Below are positions 30,456 through 40,673 of a stretch of 64,000 bases of DNA, piece after piece. The stretch spans positions 930,001 to 994,000 of the forward strand of contig OY969813.1 in assembly GCA_963703355.1 (NCBI GenBank). Reading direction: 5' to 3'. The position numbers were made by a program, and so were the translations under genes. The notes under the pieces were generated by a model. It was not told where the DNA came from. It worked only from the letters and a program-made list of their open reading frames with translations, and ran no database searches. Source of the DNA: Puia sp963703355 (lineage in GTDB: Bacteria; Bacteroidota; Bacteroidia; Chitinophagales; Chitinophagaceae). Positions within the stretch are counted from its first letter, which is position 1, and each line of letters starts with the position of its first letter.

Positions 30456-32978
30456 TCAGTTTCGCTGCAATTTCTTATAAAACCATCGCTTGAGTATTTC
30501 TGCCGAGCTGATGTAAACACTCACTATCAGAAACATCCATCCATAAAAAGACAGCGGAAGCCTGCTGAATCCGAACAGCGCGCCGATTGGTGTAAATGGT
30601 AAGATTAATACAACTACCAGTGTAAAAAAAGTTGCGATGGATAAATATTTACCGGGCAAGCTTTTCATGAAAGGAAGTTTAGTCCTTACAACCAACACAA
30701 TCAGTATGGCAGAAACAACGGATTCGACGAACCATCCTGTCTGGAATATTTTTTCATTGGCTTTCATAAAAAATAGCAGAACCCCAAACGTGACATAATC
30801 AAAGACTGAACTCAGCAGTCCGAAAGCCAGCATAAATCGTTGAATGAAATGTAAGTCCCAGCGCTGAGGTTTTTGAATAGACACACTGTCGACCCGGTCG
30901 GTGGAGATGGCCATTTCCGGAAAATCAGTGAGCAGGTTTGTCAGCAATATTTGTTTTGGTAACAGCGGAAGAAATGGGAGAAATAAAGAAGCGCCCGCCA
31001 TACTGAACATATTGCCGAAGTTGGCGCTTGTTGCCATGAATATATATTTCATCGTGTTGGTAAACGTTTTTCGGCCAATGATGATACCATCACCCAGCAC
31101 GTCGAGATCATTATCCAATAAAACGATATCGGCAGCCTCTTTGGCAACATCCACTGCCGAATCTACAGAAATGCCAACATCAGCGGTATGCAGCGCAGGG
31201 GCGTCATTGATTCCGTCGCCCATAAATCCCACTACATTGCCGGCCTTCTTAAGACAAATAATAATCCGTTCTTTCTGGTTGGGCTCAACTTCCGCAAAAA
31301 TATTGGCGCCCATCCCCTGTTGCATGATCGCTGCATCGGACATCTGCCGGATCATTGCTCCTGTAACAATAACGGGATCTGCGATACCGATCTGACGCGC
31401 AAGGCTTGCCGCTACCAGCGCATTGTCGCCCGTGATCAATTTCAATTGCACTCCCAGATTTTTTAATTTCTCCAGTGTGACCTGCACATTTTTTTTCGGA
31501 GGATCGAACAGTGTAATAAATCCAAGAAAAATCATCTGCTTTTCCTCGTCCCGCGTAAAATCCTTGTCCATCGTCGTGACCTTATAAGCCACCCCCAGAA
31601 CCCGGTAACCATCGGTGCTTAATTGCTCATACTTTTTTTTAATGACATCCAGTTTGACACCGATCGGAATAAGATCTCCGTTTTTTGTTTCAGCACGGTC
31701 ACATATTTCCAATATGGAATTCAATGCACCCTTTGTAATGGCATAATGTTCGTTGCCATTATTTACCTGTATGCTGAGTCTTTTACGGGTGAAATCATAC
31801 GGTATTTCACATTGAACGGTAAACGGCTCGGCAGGTTTGTACACTTCGCAAATGGCTTCGTCGATAGGATTACGGAATCCCTGCTGAAGTGACGCATTTA
31901 ATCCTGCGAACTGCAGCGTCTTTTCAGAAATATTCCCATCGATATCCAGTGCATCTTTTATGGTTACTTTGCCGTCGGTAATCGTGCCCGTTTTATCGGA
32001 GCAAAGAATGTTCATGCTTCCAAAATTCTCTATGGACGATAATCTTTTAACGATCACTTTCTTTTTGGCCATCGCCCTTGCTCCGGTTGCAAGATTTACA
32101 GTGATGATAGCGGGCAGCAGCTGCGGTGTGAGACCCACTGCCAGCGCCAGCGAAAACAAAAATGAATCCAGCGCGGGTTTGTGCAGGATCACATTGATTG
32201 CAAAAATGAGAATGATGAGTACGAGCGTGATTTCCATCAGCATGTATCCAAAACGGCGGATACCCTTTTCGAAATCCGTTTCAGGAGGTCTGATACGCAG
32301 TCTGTCTGATATCTTACCAAACTCAGTGGATTTACCGGTACGCACGATCATGGCTGTGCCTTTGCCGCTGATTACGTGAGACCCCATGAATAATGTATTG
32401 GTTCTTTTCGAAAGGGTCGTTTCGGCAGGCACGACACCTGCATTCTTCTCTACGGGAAAAGTTTCTCCGGTAAAGGCAGCTTCATCGATAAACAATTCTT
32501 TTGAATCCAACAGCAGACAATCTCCCGGAACAACGTCGCCTGCAGACAGTGTGGTGATGTCGCCAGGCACTATCTGATCAATGGGCAATTCCTGCGATGA
32601 ACCGTTTCTGAAAATCCGACAACGTATCTGCACCATTTTTAGCAGTTCCTCTACTGCAAGAGCTGCACCTTTTTCCTGCCAGAACCCCAGAAAGCTGCTG
32701 ATGAGAATAATGATCAGGATGATGATGGCATCCGTGAAATCACCCAACCCCATAGAAAGCAAAACAGCGGCGATCAGCAATATCGTGATCGGACTTTTGA
32801 ACTGCGACAGAAACAACATGTACACCGACAAATGCGAATCTGTTTTCATTGTGTTGGGACCATACTGGCGAAGACGGTTGTTTGCTTCTGCATTCGACAA
32901 TCCGCTGGTTGAACTGGAAAGCAGTTTGCCTGCATCTGCAGGCGAAAGGCTCCAAAAGCTGTCGATCGATTGTTCCAT
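30456..32978 (-). CDS. mgtA: P-type ATPase, Mg2+-transporting type (MgtA-like)
   Basis: 840 residues with the cation-ATPase N-terminal domain, actuator motif FTGETFPVEKN, phosphorylation motif CSDKTGTITDG, nucleotide-binding domain and hinge GDGINDAPAL, and ten membrane helices. Overall pattern (QEKGAALAVEELLKMV, RGIRRFGYMLMEITL-like segment) fits P3B magnesium importers. It is the last gene of the ackA-xfp-ABC-ABC-mgtA operon, 8 bp after the ABC gene. A small inverted repeat CTGAAA/TTTCAG (30442-30459) overlaps its stop region. Confidence 0.9.
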   Translation of the reverse strand: MEQSIDSFWSLSPADAGKLLSSSTSGLSNAEANNRLRQYGPNTMKTDSHLSVYMLFLSQFKSPITILLIAAVLLSMGLGDFTDAIIILIIILISSFLGFWQEKGAALAVEELLKMVQIRCRIFRNGSSQELPIDQIVPGDITTLSAGDVVPGDCLLLDSKELFIDEAAFTGETFPVEKNAGVVPAETTLSKRTNTLFMGSHVISGKGTAMIVRTGKSTEFGKISDRLRIRPPETDFEKGIRRFGYMLMEITLVLIILIFAINVILHKPALDSFLFSLALAVGLTPQLLPAIITVNLATGARAMAKKKVIVKRLSSIENFGSMNILCSDKTGTITDGKVTIKDALDIDGNISEKTLQFAGLNASLQQGFRNPIDEAICEVYKPAEPFTVQCEIPYDFTRKRLSIQVNNGNEHYAITKGALNSILEICDRAETKNGDLIPIGVKLDVIKKKYEQLSTDGYRVLGVAYKVTTMDKDFTRDEEKQMIFLGFITLFDPPKKNVQVTLEKLKNLGVQLKLITGDNALVAASLARQIGIADPVIVTGAMIRQMSDAAIMQQGMGANIFAEVEPNQKERIIICLKKAGNVVGFMGDGINDAPALHTADVGISVDSAVDVAKEAADIVLLDNDLDVLGDGIIIGRKTFTNTMKYIFMATSANFGNMFSMAGASLFLPFLPLLPKQILLTNLLTDFPEMAISTDRVDSVSIQKPQRWDLHFIQRFMLAFGLLSSVFDYVTFGVLLFFMKANEKIFQTGWFVESVVSAILIVLVVRTKLPFMKSLPGKYLSIATFFTLVVVLILPFTPIGALFGFSRLPLSFYGWMFLIVSVYISSAEILKRWFYKKLQRN

Positions 32979-32986
32979 ATTTTTAT

Positions 32987-34798
32987 TTAGTCAAATTGTC
33001 CCGTATACAACGCGTAATATTTGCCTTTCTTCTGTATCAGGGAAACATGATTTCCTCTTTCAATAATTTCACCATCTTCCAACACGAGTATCTCGTCGGC
33101 ATTTCGAACCGTTGACAGCCTGTGTGCAATAACAAAACTCGTTCTTCCCTGCATCAGTCTATCGATTCCAGCTTGTATAATTTGTTCGGTTCTGGTATCA
33201 ATGGAACTGGTAGCTTCGTCCAGGATGAGAATGGAAGGTTTAGCTACCGTTGCCCTGGCAATATTTAATAACTGTCTTTGCCCCTGACTGAGATTGGCTC
33301 CATCATTTTCAAGCAGGGTTTGATATCCCGCCGGCAGCCGGGCGATGAAGGAATGGGCACCACTCAGTGTTGCTGCCGCTATCACATCGTCGTCCGATGC
33401 GCTGAGTTTTCCATATCGTATATTTTCCATTACCGTCCCGGTAAACAAATGCGTGTCCTGTAAAACGATCGCCAACGAACTCCGAAGACTTGCTTTCTTT
33501 AACTGCATGATATCTGTTCCGTCGATGGTAATTTTACCTGACTGGATATCATAGAATCTTGGAAGAAGATTCGTGATGGTTGTTTTACCGGCACCTGTGG
33601 AACCGACCAAGGCAATTTTCTTTCCTGCTTTTGCATCGATTGAAATGTTTTTAAGAATGGGTTTACCAACATCATAACTAAATCCCACATTTTCAAAACG
33701 TACATTTCCCTTCACACGTGCAAGCACAGTGGCATCCGCCGCATCCGCGGGTTCAGGCAATTCATCGATCACATGAAAAATTCGTTCCGCTCCGGCCAGG
33801 GCAGCCTGCAGACTGTTATACTGACTGGAAATTTCATTTACTGGCCGTCCGAACTGCCTTGAATATTGAAGAAAAGCCGCAAGCCCTCCAAGATCCAGTC
33901 CCCTGAATATGGCAAGTAAACCACCAACGGTTGCCGTGAGTGCAAAATTGATCGTATTCAGATTTTGAATAACCGGCATCATGACGCCTGAGTAGAGCTG
34001 TGCCTGTGTGGCTTTATCGCGCAGACTGTTATTCAGTTTATCAAAATCCGCAGCCACATGGTCTTCGTAGCAAAAAACCTTGACCACTTTCTGGCCCGTT
34101 ATCATTTCCTCCACATAGCCGTTTACTGTTCCGAGTTCCGTTTGCTGTGAGGTGAAATAACTTTTGCTTTTATTGATAATTCTCGATGCCACATAGAGCA
34201 TCAGCGGAACTACGGTTAATGTTACCAGTGTGAGCAGCGGACTGATGTAAATCATCAAAATGAAAATACCCGTTAGCGTCATCGCGCTATTGATCAGCTG
34301 AACCACACTGGTATTTAATGAATCGCTTACATTATCCATATCATTCGTGAACCGGCTCATGAGATCACCGTGATTATTCGTGTCGAAAAATTTCAAAGGC
34401 AACTGCTGTAATTTGCCGAATAGTTCTGCACGTATATTAAATACTGTTTTCTGGGCGATCACAATCATCAGCCGGTTTAAAATAAATCCAGCTGCAAATC
34501 CGATTACGTATATGGTGATGAGCAGGAAAATCATGTGCATCAATCCGGATACATTTCGTGGTATGATATATTTATTAATAATGGGTCTTAATAAATAAGA
34601 TCCCGCAATCGTAGAGCCCGTGTTTATAATCAGCAGTACGAAGATCAGGAACAGCGTAATTTTCTGCTGGCGCAGATATTTCCATAACCGAACGATGACC
34701 CATCTGCCGTTTTTTGGCTTTTCCGCAGAAATGCGGCTTCTTTTGCCGGGAAGGCCGGCAGGTGTAAATTTTATATTTTGATGCGGACTGTCGTTCAT
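32987..34798 (-). CDS. ABC exporter half-transporter, catalytically canonical subunit
   Basis: 603 residues: six membrane helices (about 45-320) fused to an ATPase domain with Walker A GSTGAGKT (399-406), signature LSQGQRQ, Walker B LILDEATSSID with the catalytic Glu, and switch His in IAHRLSTV. The start ATG overlaps the preceding ABC gene by 4 bp, so the two form a heterodimer. Substrate unknown (drug/lipid/peptide-type exporter). Confidence 0.93.
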   Translation of the reverse strand: MNDSPHQNIKFTPAGLPGKRSRISAEKPKNGRWVIVRLWKYLRQQKITLFLIFVLLIINTGSTIAGSYLLRPIINKYIIPRNVSGLMHMIFLLITIYVIGFAAGFILNRLMIVIAQKTVFNIRAELFGKLQQLPLKFFDTNNHGDLMSRFTNDMDNVSDSLNTSVVQLINSAMTLTGIFILMIYISPLLTLVTLTVVPLMLYVASRIINKSKSYFTSQQTELGTVNGYVEEMITGQKVVKVFCYEDHVAADFDKLNNSLRDKATQAQLYSGVMMPVIQNLNTINFALTATVGGLLAIFRGLDLGGLAAFLQYSRQFGRPVNEISSQYNSLQAALAGAERIFHVIDELPEPADAADATVLARVKGNVRFENVGFSYDVGKPILKNISIDAKAGKKIALVGSTGAGKTTITNLLPRFYDIQSGKITIDGTDIMQLKKASLRSSLAIVLQDTHLFTGTVMENIRYGKLSASDDDVIAAATLSGAHSFIARLPAGYQTLLENDGANLSQGQRQLLNIARATVAKPSILILDEATSSIDTRTEQIIQAGIDRLMQGRTSFVIAHRLSTVRNADEILVLEDGEIIERGNHVSLIQKKGKYYALYTGQFD

Positions 34799-36534
34799 GA
34801 TATGACTACTTCTTTCAGCTGTTGCGAATTATAAATTTCCTGGTATACAGAACTACTCTTCATCAATTGTTCGTGATTGCCACTCGCAATCATTTCACCG
34901 TTGTCTAGGATGATAATATTATCTGCGGTCAGAACGGAACTGATTCGCTGGGCGATTATCAGCGTAGTTGTTTCCGGAAGATGTGATTTGAAAGAAGCGC
35001 GTATTTTTGCATCCGTTGCAGTATCCACTGCGCTCGTACTGTCGTCGAGAATCAGGACAACCGGCTTCCCAATAATTGCCCGGGCAAGACAAATTCTTTG
35101 TTTCTGTCCTCCCGAAAGGTTCACCCCGGCCTGACCTAAAATCGTGTTGTACTGGTCAGTAAAAGACATAATGAAATCATGTGCCTGTGCGTCTTTGGAC
35201 GCTGCAAAAACTTCTTCATCCGTAGCGTCGGGTTTACCCCATTTGATATTTTGTTTTATTGTTCCTGAAAACAATTCGTTTTGCTGGAGTACCAGATTCA
35301 CGTTTCTGCGAAGCGTTTGTAATGGATAGTCTCGTACATCGATATCATCTATGAGAATTCGTCCTTTGGTCACATCATACAATCTTGGAATCAATTCTAC
35401 CAGCGTACTCTTGGACGATCCTGTAGCTCCAATAATGGCAACGGTTTGCCCGGGAAGCGTGGTAAGATTGATATTTTTCAGCACATATTCAGCGCCATCG
35501 GGGTGATACTTAAAAAAAACATTTTCAAATCGCACCTTACCTTTTTTTACAGCATATTTTTTAGTGGCTGCATCCGGAGTATCCGAAATGTCCACCTGCG
35601 TATTCAGGACTTCCAGTATGCGTTCAGAAGAAGCCTGACCCCGGGAGAACGTCATGATGGTCATCGAAAGCATCGTAAGCGACATCAATATTTGTGTTAT
35701 ATAAGTTATGAACGACATTAAATTACCAACCTGAAAATGACCTGTAATAATTTTATTTCCACCGAACCATACGATGGCTACTATAGAAATATTCATTACC
35801 AGCTGCGTTACCGGCAAGATAAGTACGACCAGGCCGGATGCTTTAATGGCCATTTCCCGCAGACTGCCATTAGAGACAGCAAATTTCTTTATTTCAAAAT
35901 CTTCGCGAACAAAAGATTTTATGACGCGGATATTGATCAGGTTTTCCTGGATGACGGCGTTTACATTATCCAGACTTTTCTGCATTTTTTCAAAATAAGG
36001 CAGGCCGCGACTCAAAATAAAATATATACATACCGACAACACAGGAATGGCGACTGCTATAATGGTTGCCAGACCAGCATTGATTCGAATGGCAATAATC
36101 ACAGCAAATAACAACATCAGCGGGCCCCTGATCAGCATACGAAGCGACATCATGATTACGTCCTGCAAAATGTTCACGTCGTTGGTAATGCGTGTAACCA
36201 GCGATGCCGAGCTGAACTTGTCGAGATTGGAAAAGGAAAACTCCTGGATTTTAGAAAAAATCCCTTTCCTGAGTTCTGCGGCGAATCCAACAGAAGCGTG
36301 GGATGAATAATAGATGTTGCCGATATTGGCAGCAATTGCCAGAAGCGATAAAGCAACCATAATACATCCGATTGAAAGTATCTGGTGTAAATCCTTCTGT
36401 TTAACGCCCTGGTCAACGATAACAGACATGAGCGCAGGCTGAACGATTTCGCAGATTACATCCACGATAACCAGCAAAGGCGCCAGTAACAGTGCCCGTT
36501 TATAATTCCGAAAATAGAAAAAATATTTTCGCAT
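34795..36534 (-). CDS. ABC exporter half-transporter with degenerate ATP site
   Basis: 579 residues from the ATG at 36534, 16 bases after the phosphoketolase stop; the longer TTG-started frame overlaps that gene and is rejected. It has six membrane helices and an ATPase domain whose catalytic positions deviate: Walker A GATGSSKST has Ser for the last Gly, Walker B LILDDSTSAVD has Asp for the catalytic Glu and the switch reads IAQRISS with Gln for His. Signature LSGGQKQR is intact. This is the pattern of asymmetric heterodimeric exporters such as TM287/288. Confidence 0.92.
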   Translation of the reverse strand: MRKYFFYFRNYKRALLLAPLLVIVDVICEIVQPALMSVIVDQGVKQKDLHQILSIGCIMVALSLLAIAANIGNIYYSSHASVGFAAELRKGIFSKIQEFSFSNLDKFSSASLVTRITNDVNILQDVIMMSLRMLIRGPLMLLFAVIIAIRINAGLATIIAVAIPVLSVCIYFILSRGLPYFEKMQKSLDNVNAVIQENLINIRVIKSFVREDFEIKKFAVSNGSLREMAIKASGLVVLILPVTQLVMNISIVAIVWFGGNKIITGHFQVGNLMSFITYITQILMSLTMLSMTIMTFSRGQASSERILEVLNTQVDISDTPDAATKKYAVKKGKVRFENVFFKYHPDGAEYVLKNINLTTLPGQTVAIIGATGSSKSTLVELIPRLYDVTKGRILIDDIDVRDYPLQTLRRNVNLVLQQNELFSGTIKQNIKWGKPDATDEEVFAASKDAQAHDFIMSFTDQYNTILGQAGVNLSGGQKQRICLARAIIGKPVVLILDDSTSAVDTATDAKIRASFKSHLPETTTLIIAQRISSVLTADNIIILDNGEMIASGNHEQLMKSSSVYQEIYNSQQLKEVVIS

Positions 36535-36550
36535 GCCTTTCAAAAAATTT

Positions 36551-38947
36551 TTATCTGCTCTGTTCCTGCTGATCCCATTTCCAGTTTCTGATTTCCGGCA
36601 TGTCCAATCCGTTTTCTCTGATATAACATTTGTGTTCAATTAATTTGTCCTGCATCTCCTGTTTGAGATAAGCCAGGGTATCTTTTAACTGAGGCAGTCT
36701 TTCTATTACATCCTGTACCAGATGAAAACGATCCATATCGTTGAGTACGGCCATGTCAAATGGTGTCGTAATGGTACCTTCTTCTTTATATCCTCTTACG
36801 TGGATATTTTTATGGTTGGTCCGTTTGTATGTCAACCGGTGAATCAGCCAGGGATATCCATGGAAAGCAAAAATGACAGGCTTGTCTTTCGTAAACAGAA
36901 AATCAAAATCCATATCACTCAATCCATGCGGGTGTTCTGACTGCATCTGGATTTTGAAAAGATCCACCACGTTCACTACTCTTATTTTCAGGTTGGGAAT
37001 ATGTTTTCGCAGTATGGATACAGCAGCAAGGATCTCCAGCGTCGGCACATCTCCCGCACAGGCCATCACCACATCGGGTTCCTGATTCTCATCATTACTT
37101 GCCCATGTCCAGATACCAATTCCTTTGGTACAATGGACGACGGCCTCTTCCATCTTTAACCATTGTGGCGCGGGATGTTTACCTGCGATGACGACATTCA
37201 CATAATGGCGACTGCGAAGACAATGATCCATTACAGACAACAGGCAATTCGCATCGGGAGGAAGATAAACCCGAACGACTTCTGCTTTTTTATTTACTAC
37301 GTGATCTATAAATCCGGGATCCTGATGTGTAAATCCATTGTGATCCTGCCGCCATACATGTGATGAAAGCAGATAATTCAGCGAGGCAATTTTTCTTCTC
37401 CAGGTAATACCCGCAGTAATCTTCAGCCATTTTGCGTGCTGGTTGAACATAGAATCCACTATGTGAATGAAAGCTTCATAGCTGTTAAACAACCCATGTC
37501 TGCCAGTTAGTAAATATCCTTCCAGCCAGCCTTCACACTGGTGCTCACTCAACATTTCCATTACACGACCTGCAGCACTCAGGTGCTCATCATTTTTTTC
37601 GATACCTCCAAGCCATTGTCTTTCGGTAGCTTCAAAAACATGATCGAGCCGGTTAGATAATGTTTCATCAGGACCAAATAGTCTGAAGTTTTTTCCCGGT
37701 TCATTGTATTTGATCACATCTCTTAAAAATTCACCCAGCACAAGGGTATCGGCCGCCTTCGTTGCGCCCGGTAACGTTATCTCTACGCGGTAATTTTTAT
37801 AATCGGGCATCTTCAGATCATGCAATAGCAAACCTCCGTTCGCATTGGGATTGGAACCCATTCTTTTCTCCCCGGCAGGTGCAAGGTCCGCCAATTCTTT
37901 TTTGAGTTTTCCATTTTCGTCAAAGAGTTCCCAGGGCTTGTAACTTCTCAGCCAATCTTCCAATAGTTTAAGGTGTTCGGGATTCGTAGCAGGATCCGTT
38001 ATGGGAACCTGATGTGAATGAAACGTTCCTTCCATTGGTATTCCGTCCACTTTTTTTGGTCCTGTCCATCCCTTAGGTGACCTCAAAACGATCATCGGCC
38101 ATAAGGGGCGTTGGCTGTCGTTATTTAACCGGGCATTTTGTTGAATCGATAATATTTTTTCAGTTACCATATCGAGGGTTTCCGACATGAGACGATGCAT
38201 GGTTACAGGATCGTCGCCTTCTACAAAATATGGCGTCCATCCATAACCCTTCAACAACTGTTCTAATTCCAGACGGCTTATTCGTGCAAGTATGGTAGGA
38301 TTGGCAATTTTATAACCATTGAGATGCAGAATCGGCAACACGGCACCATCCGTTATGGGATTAAGAAATTTGTTGGAATGCCAGGAAGTGGCCAGCGGAC
38401 CTGTTTCCGCTTCACCATCTCCGATGATACATGCTGTTATTAACGAAGGGTTATCGAACACGGCGCCAAATGCATGACTCAGTGAATAACCCAGTTCGCC
38501 GCCTTCATGAATAGAACCCGGACATTCAGGTGATACATGACTTGGGATGCCGCCAGGAAAAGAAAACTGCTTGAACAGTTTTTTCAGTCCATCTTCATCC
38601 TGACCAATTGCGGGATAAAATTCCGTGTATGTGCCCTCGAGATACGTGTTACCAACGAGTGCAGGCCCTCCGTGGCCTGGTCCAGAAATATAAATCATAT
38701 CCAGGTCGTACTTTTTGATGACACGATTCAGATGCACATAAATAAAATTCTGTCCTGGGGTGGTTCCCCAGTGACCCAGTAACATGTTCTTGATGTGTTT
38801 GGGTTCCAGCGGTTCCTTCATGAGCGGATTGTCGCAGAGATAAATCTGACCCGCTGATAAATAATTCGCTGCGCGCCAGTAAGCGTCCATCCTACCCAAC
38901 ATATCCGTCGCACTGTCTTTTGTTTGAAGTAATTCCTGCGTTTCCAT
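36551..38947 (-). CDS. xfp: Xylulose-5-phosphate/fructose-6-phosphate phosphoketolase
   Basis: 798 residues, TPP-dependent. It cleaves xylulose-5-P or fructose-6-P with phosphate to acetyl-phosphate plus glyceraldehyde-3-P or erythrose-4-P. Signatures seen: YISGPGHGGPA, HVSPECPGSIHEGGELGYSL and IIGDGEAETGPLATSWH, and the C-terminal domain (VVNVVDLFKIQ..). Full length. It lies 12 bp after ackA, which turns its acetyl-phosphate into acetate plus ATP, an oxygen-independent ATP route. Confidence 0.96.
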   Translation of the reverse strand: METQELLQTKDSATDMLGRMDAYWRAANYLSAGQIYLCDNPLMKEPLEPKHIKNMLLGHWGTTPGQNFIYVHLNRVIKKYDLDMIYISGPGHGGPALVGNTYLEGTYTEFYPAIGQDEDGLKKLFKQFSFPGGIPSHVSPECPGSIHEGGELGYSLSHAFGAVFDNPSLITACIIGDGEAETGPLATSWHSNKFLNPITDGAVLPILHLNGYKIANPTILARISRLELEQLLKGYGWTPYFVEGDDPVTMHRLMSETLDMVTEKILSIQQNARLNNDSQRPLWPMIVLRSPKGWTGPKKVDGIPMEGTFHSHQVPITDPATNPEHLKLLEDWLRSYKPWELFDENGKLKKELADLAPAGEKRMGSNPNANGGLLLHDLKMPDYKNYRVEITLPGATKAADTLVLGEFLRDVIKYNEPGKNFRLFGPDETLSNRLDHVFEATERQWLGGIEKNDEHLSAAGRVMEMLSEHQCEGWLEGYLLTGRHGLFNSYEAFIHIVDSMFNQHAKWLKITAGITWRRKIASLNYLLSSHVWRQDHNGFTHQDPGFIDHVVNKKAEVVRVYLPPDANCLLSVMDHCLRSRHYVNVVIAGKHPAPQWLKMEEAVVHCTKGIGIWTWASNDENQEPDVVMACAGDVPTLEILAAVSILRKHIPNLKIRVVNVVDLFKIQMQSEHPHGLSDMDFDFLFTKDKPVIFAFHGYPWLIHRLTYKRTNHKNIHVRGYKEEGTITTPFDMAVLNDMDRFHLVQDVIERLPQLKDTLAYLKQEMQDKLIEHKCYIRENGLDMPEIRNWKWDQQEQSR

Positions 38948-38959
38948 ACATTAATATTT

Positions 38960-40132
38960 TTAAATCGAAAGTGTTTGACAAACTATTTTCGCGATCATCA
39001 GTTCTTCGTCGGTAGGTTTTACATATACCTTTACTTTACTGCTGTCAGCAGAAATCACTGCCTCCGATTTATTGTTCCGGTTTTCATCGAGTTCAATACC
39101 GAGGAATCGTAAATCTTTACAAATGTTACTTCTAATACCAGGAGCGTTTTCTCCAATACCTCCACTGAAAACGAGCAGATCCAGGCCTCCTAAGGCAGCT
39201 GCAAATGCGCCCATCCATTTTCTAACCTGATAACAGAAAATATCTATCGCTTCGGATGCCTGTGAATCTGTTTGCTGGACTTTTAATAAGTCCTGCATAT
39301 CGCCCGTTGTTTCCGAGATGCCCAACAAACCCGATTGATGATTTACCATATCGCTGAATTCATCTGATGTAAGTTTTTCTTTTTTCATCAGAAATGAAAT
39401 AATACCAGGATCCAGATCTCCAGAACGGGAGCTCATGGGAAAACCGCCCGTTGGCGAAAAACTCATGCTGGTATCCATACTTTTTCCGTTCTCTACGGCA
39501 GTTATACTTGCCCCGCTTCCTAAATGTGCCAGTATAATTTTCCCATCCATATGAATATCCTTCTCCTCTTTCAATTTTTGCATGAGATAACTATACGATA
39601 TTCCATGAAAACCATAACGACGTAATCCGTTTTTAAAATAGCGGCGTGGCAGTGGCAACAGCGCACTGCGCAAAGGCATGTCTGCATGAAAAGCTGAATC
39701 GGAACAGGCAATATGCGGAATCCGGGGATATTTTCCCCGGAATGCTTTTATCAGCAAAATTTCTCCGGGCACGTGGTCGGGATCAATTGAACTGCTTTGC
39801 TCCATTTTAACCAAAAAGTCATCTGTAATGTTTTCTGCGCGTGAATTATTCATTCCAAAAACAATCCGATGACCTACGGCTATAATATTATCGACCTGAT
39901 GTCTGCTAAACCAGTCCGTTAATTGATTAACTGCTTCGGCGAGATTCTCTGATTTAAGATTTTCACGATATACCTGTCCTGTTTGCGAATCCCTCACAAG
40001 CAGCGCTGCGTCCGGAGACCCAATTCGTAAAATGCTTCCGGTGAACGCTGAAATAAGTTGTTCATTTTTCCGGAAAATAGAAAATTTGATACTGGATGAA
40101 CCACCATTCACTGAAAGAATTCTGTCACTCAT
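38960..40132 (-). CDS. ackA: Acetate kinase
   Basis: 390 residues, ASKHA fold. N-terminal VNGGSSSIKFSIF, then GHRIVFG, HIACSDSAFHADMP, RYGFHGISY and LAHLGSGASITAV with the phosphate loop, and VFSGGIGENAP. It makes ATP from acetyl-phosphate. First gene of the five-gene operon; its start lies 109 bases from the FNR-like site at 40241, which serves both directions. Confidence 0.96.
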   Translation of the reverse strand: MSDRILSVNGGSSSIKFSIFRKNEQLISAFTGSILRIGSPDAALLVRDSQTGQVYRENLKSENLAEAVNQLTDWFSRHQVDNIIAVGHRIVFGMNNSRAENITDDFLVKMEQSSSIDPDHVPGEILLIKAFRGKYPRIPHIACSDSAFHADMPLRSALLPLPRRYFKNGLRRYGFHGISYSYLMQKLKEEKDIHMDGKIILAHLGSGASITAVENGKSMDTSMSFSPTGGFPMSSRSGDLDPGIISFLMKKEKLTSDEFSDMVNHQSGLLGISETTGDMQDLLKVQQTDSQASEAIDIFCYQVRKWMGAFAAALGGLDLLVFSGGIGENAPGIRSNICKDLRFLGIELDENRNNKSEAVISADSSKVKVYVKPTDEELMIAKIVCQTLSI

Positions 40133-40210
40133 CTTTTCTCAAATTTTGTTCGATGCCAGTTTCACTGAATTTAATACTTTTCTACGAGGGAAGCTATTAT
40201 TGTTTAATGT

Positions 40211-40284
40211 CAAATGGCATGACCAATATTATATTACCGGATGACGAAAGTCATTTCGGCTGGCTATTTTATTTCCAACCTTTG
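40211..40284. promoter_or_regulatory. FNR-like site placed between two divergent -7 elements
   Basis: ATGACGAAAGTCAT (40241-40254). On the plus strand AACCTTTG (40277-40284) and on the minus strand GCCATTTG (40218-40211) both begin exactly 29.5 bp from the palindrome centre and keep the TTTG part of TAnnTTTG. One bound dimer could drive ackA-xfp leftward and the 40305 unit rightward. Confidence 0.6.
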
Positions 40285-40304
40285 GATTCTAAATTATCCC
40301 GACA

Positions 40305-40649
40305 ATGAATACCCTCAATGTTCAATCAGATTTTCAGGACGCTGCAATGGAAACCCACGCAGATTCAGTTTTAACCCGGTTTATAAACTGGTCCGCAAAC
40401 GAACAGAAAAATCGTATTGCCTGGGTTGGCGTCTCCATCATGGCCATTACAGCTATTTTCTTCCCGGTCACCATGGTTTCCATCCTGATGCATGGAGCTG
40501 CCTTTAAATTAATTGTAGGCGCCATGTTTGCGCTTGTGCTGGTTGTTGTCCCAAATCTGGCTGCATTGCCAACGAAGTATACCATTCCGGCATTTTTTAC
40601 CGGTGTTTTGATAGATGTGGTACTTATTGCTGCCAGTTTTTTTATCTGA
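40305..40649 (+). CDS. Small membrane protein of the low-oxygen cluster, function unknown
   Basis: 114 residues; a polar N-terminal helix (1-35) then three hydrophobic helices (about 38-60, 66-84, 92-113). No known family recognised. Strong -7/FNR-like promoter directly upstream gives a 5' leader of about 16 bases. It lies 24 bases before the acetyl-CoA hydrolase/transferase gene and is presumably co-transcribed. Confidence 0.75.
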   Translation: MNTLNVQSDFQDAAMETHADSVLTRFINWSANEQKNRIAWVGVSIMAITAIFFPVTMVSILMHGAAFKLIVGAMFALVLVVVPNLAALPTKYTIPAFFTGVLIDVVLIAASFFI

Positions 40650-40673
40650 TTTTTCCACCAATCAATTTTTTCT

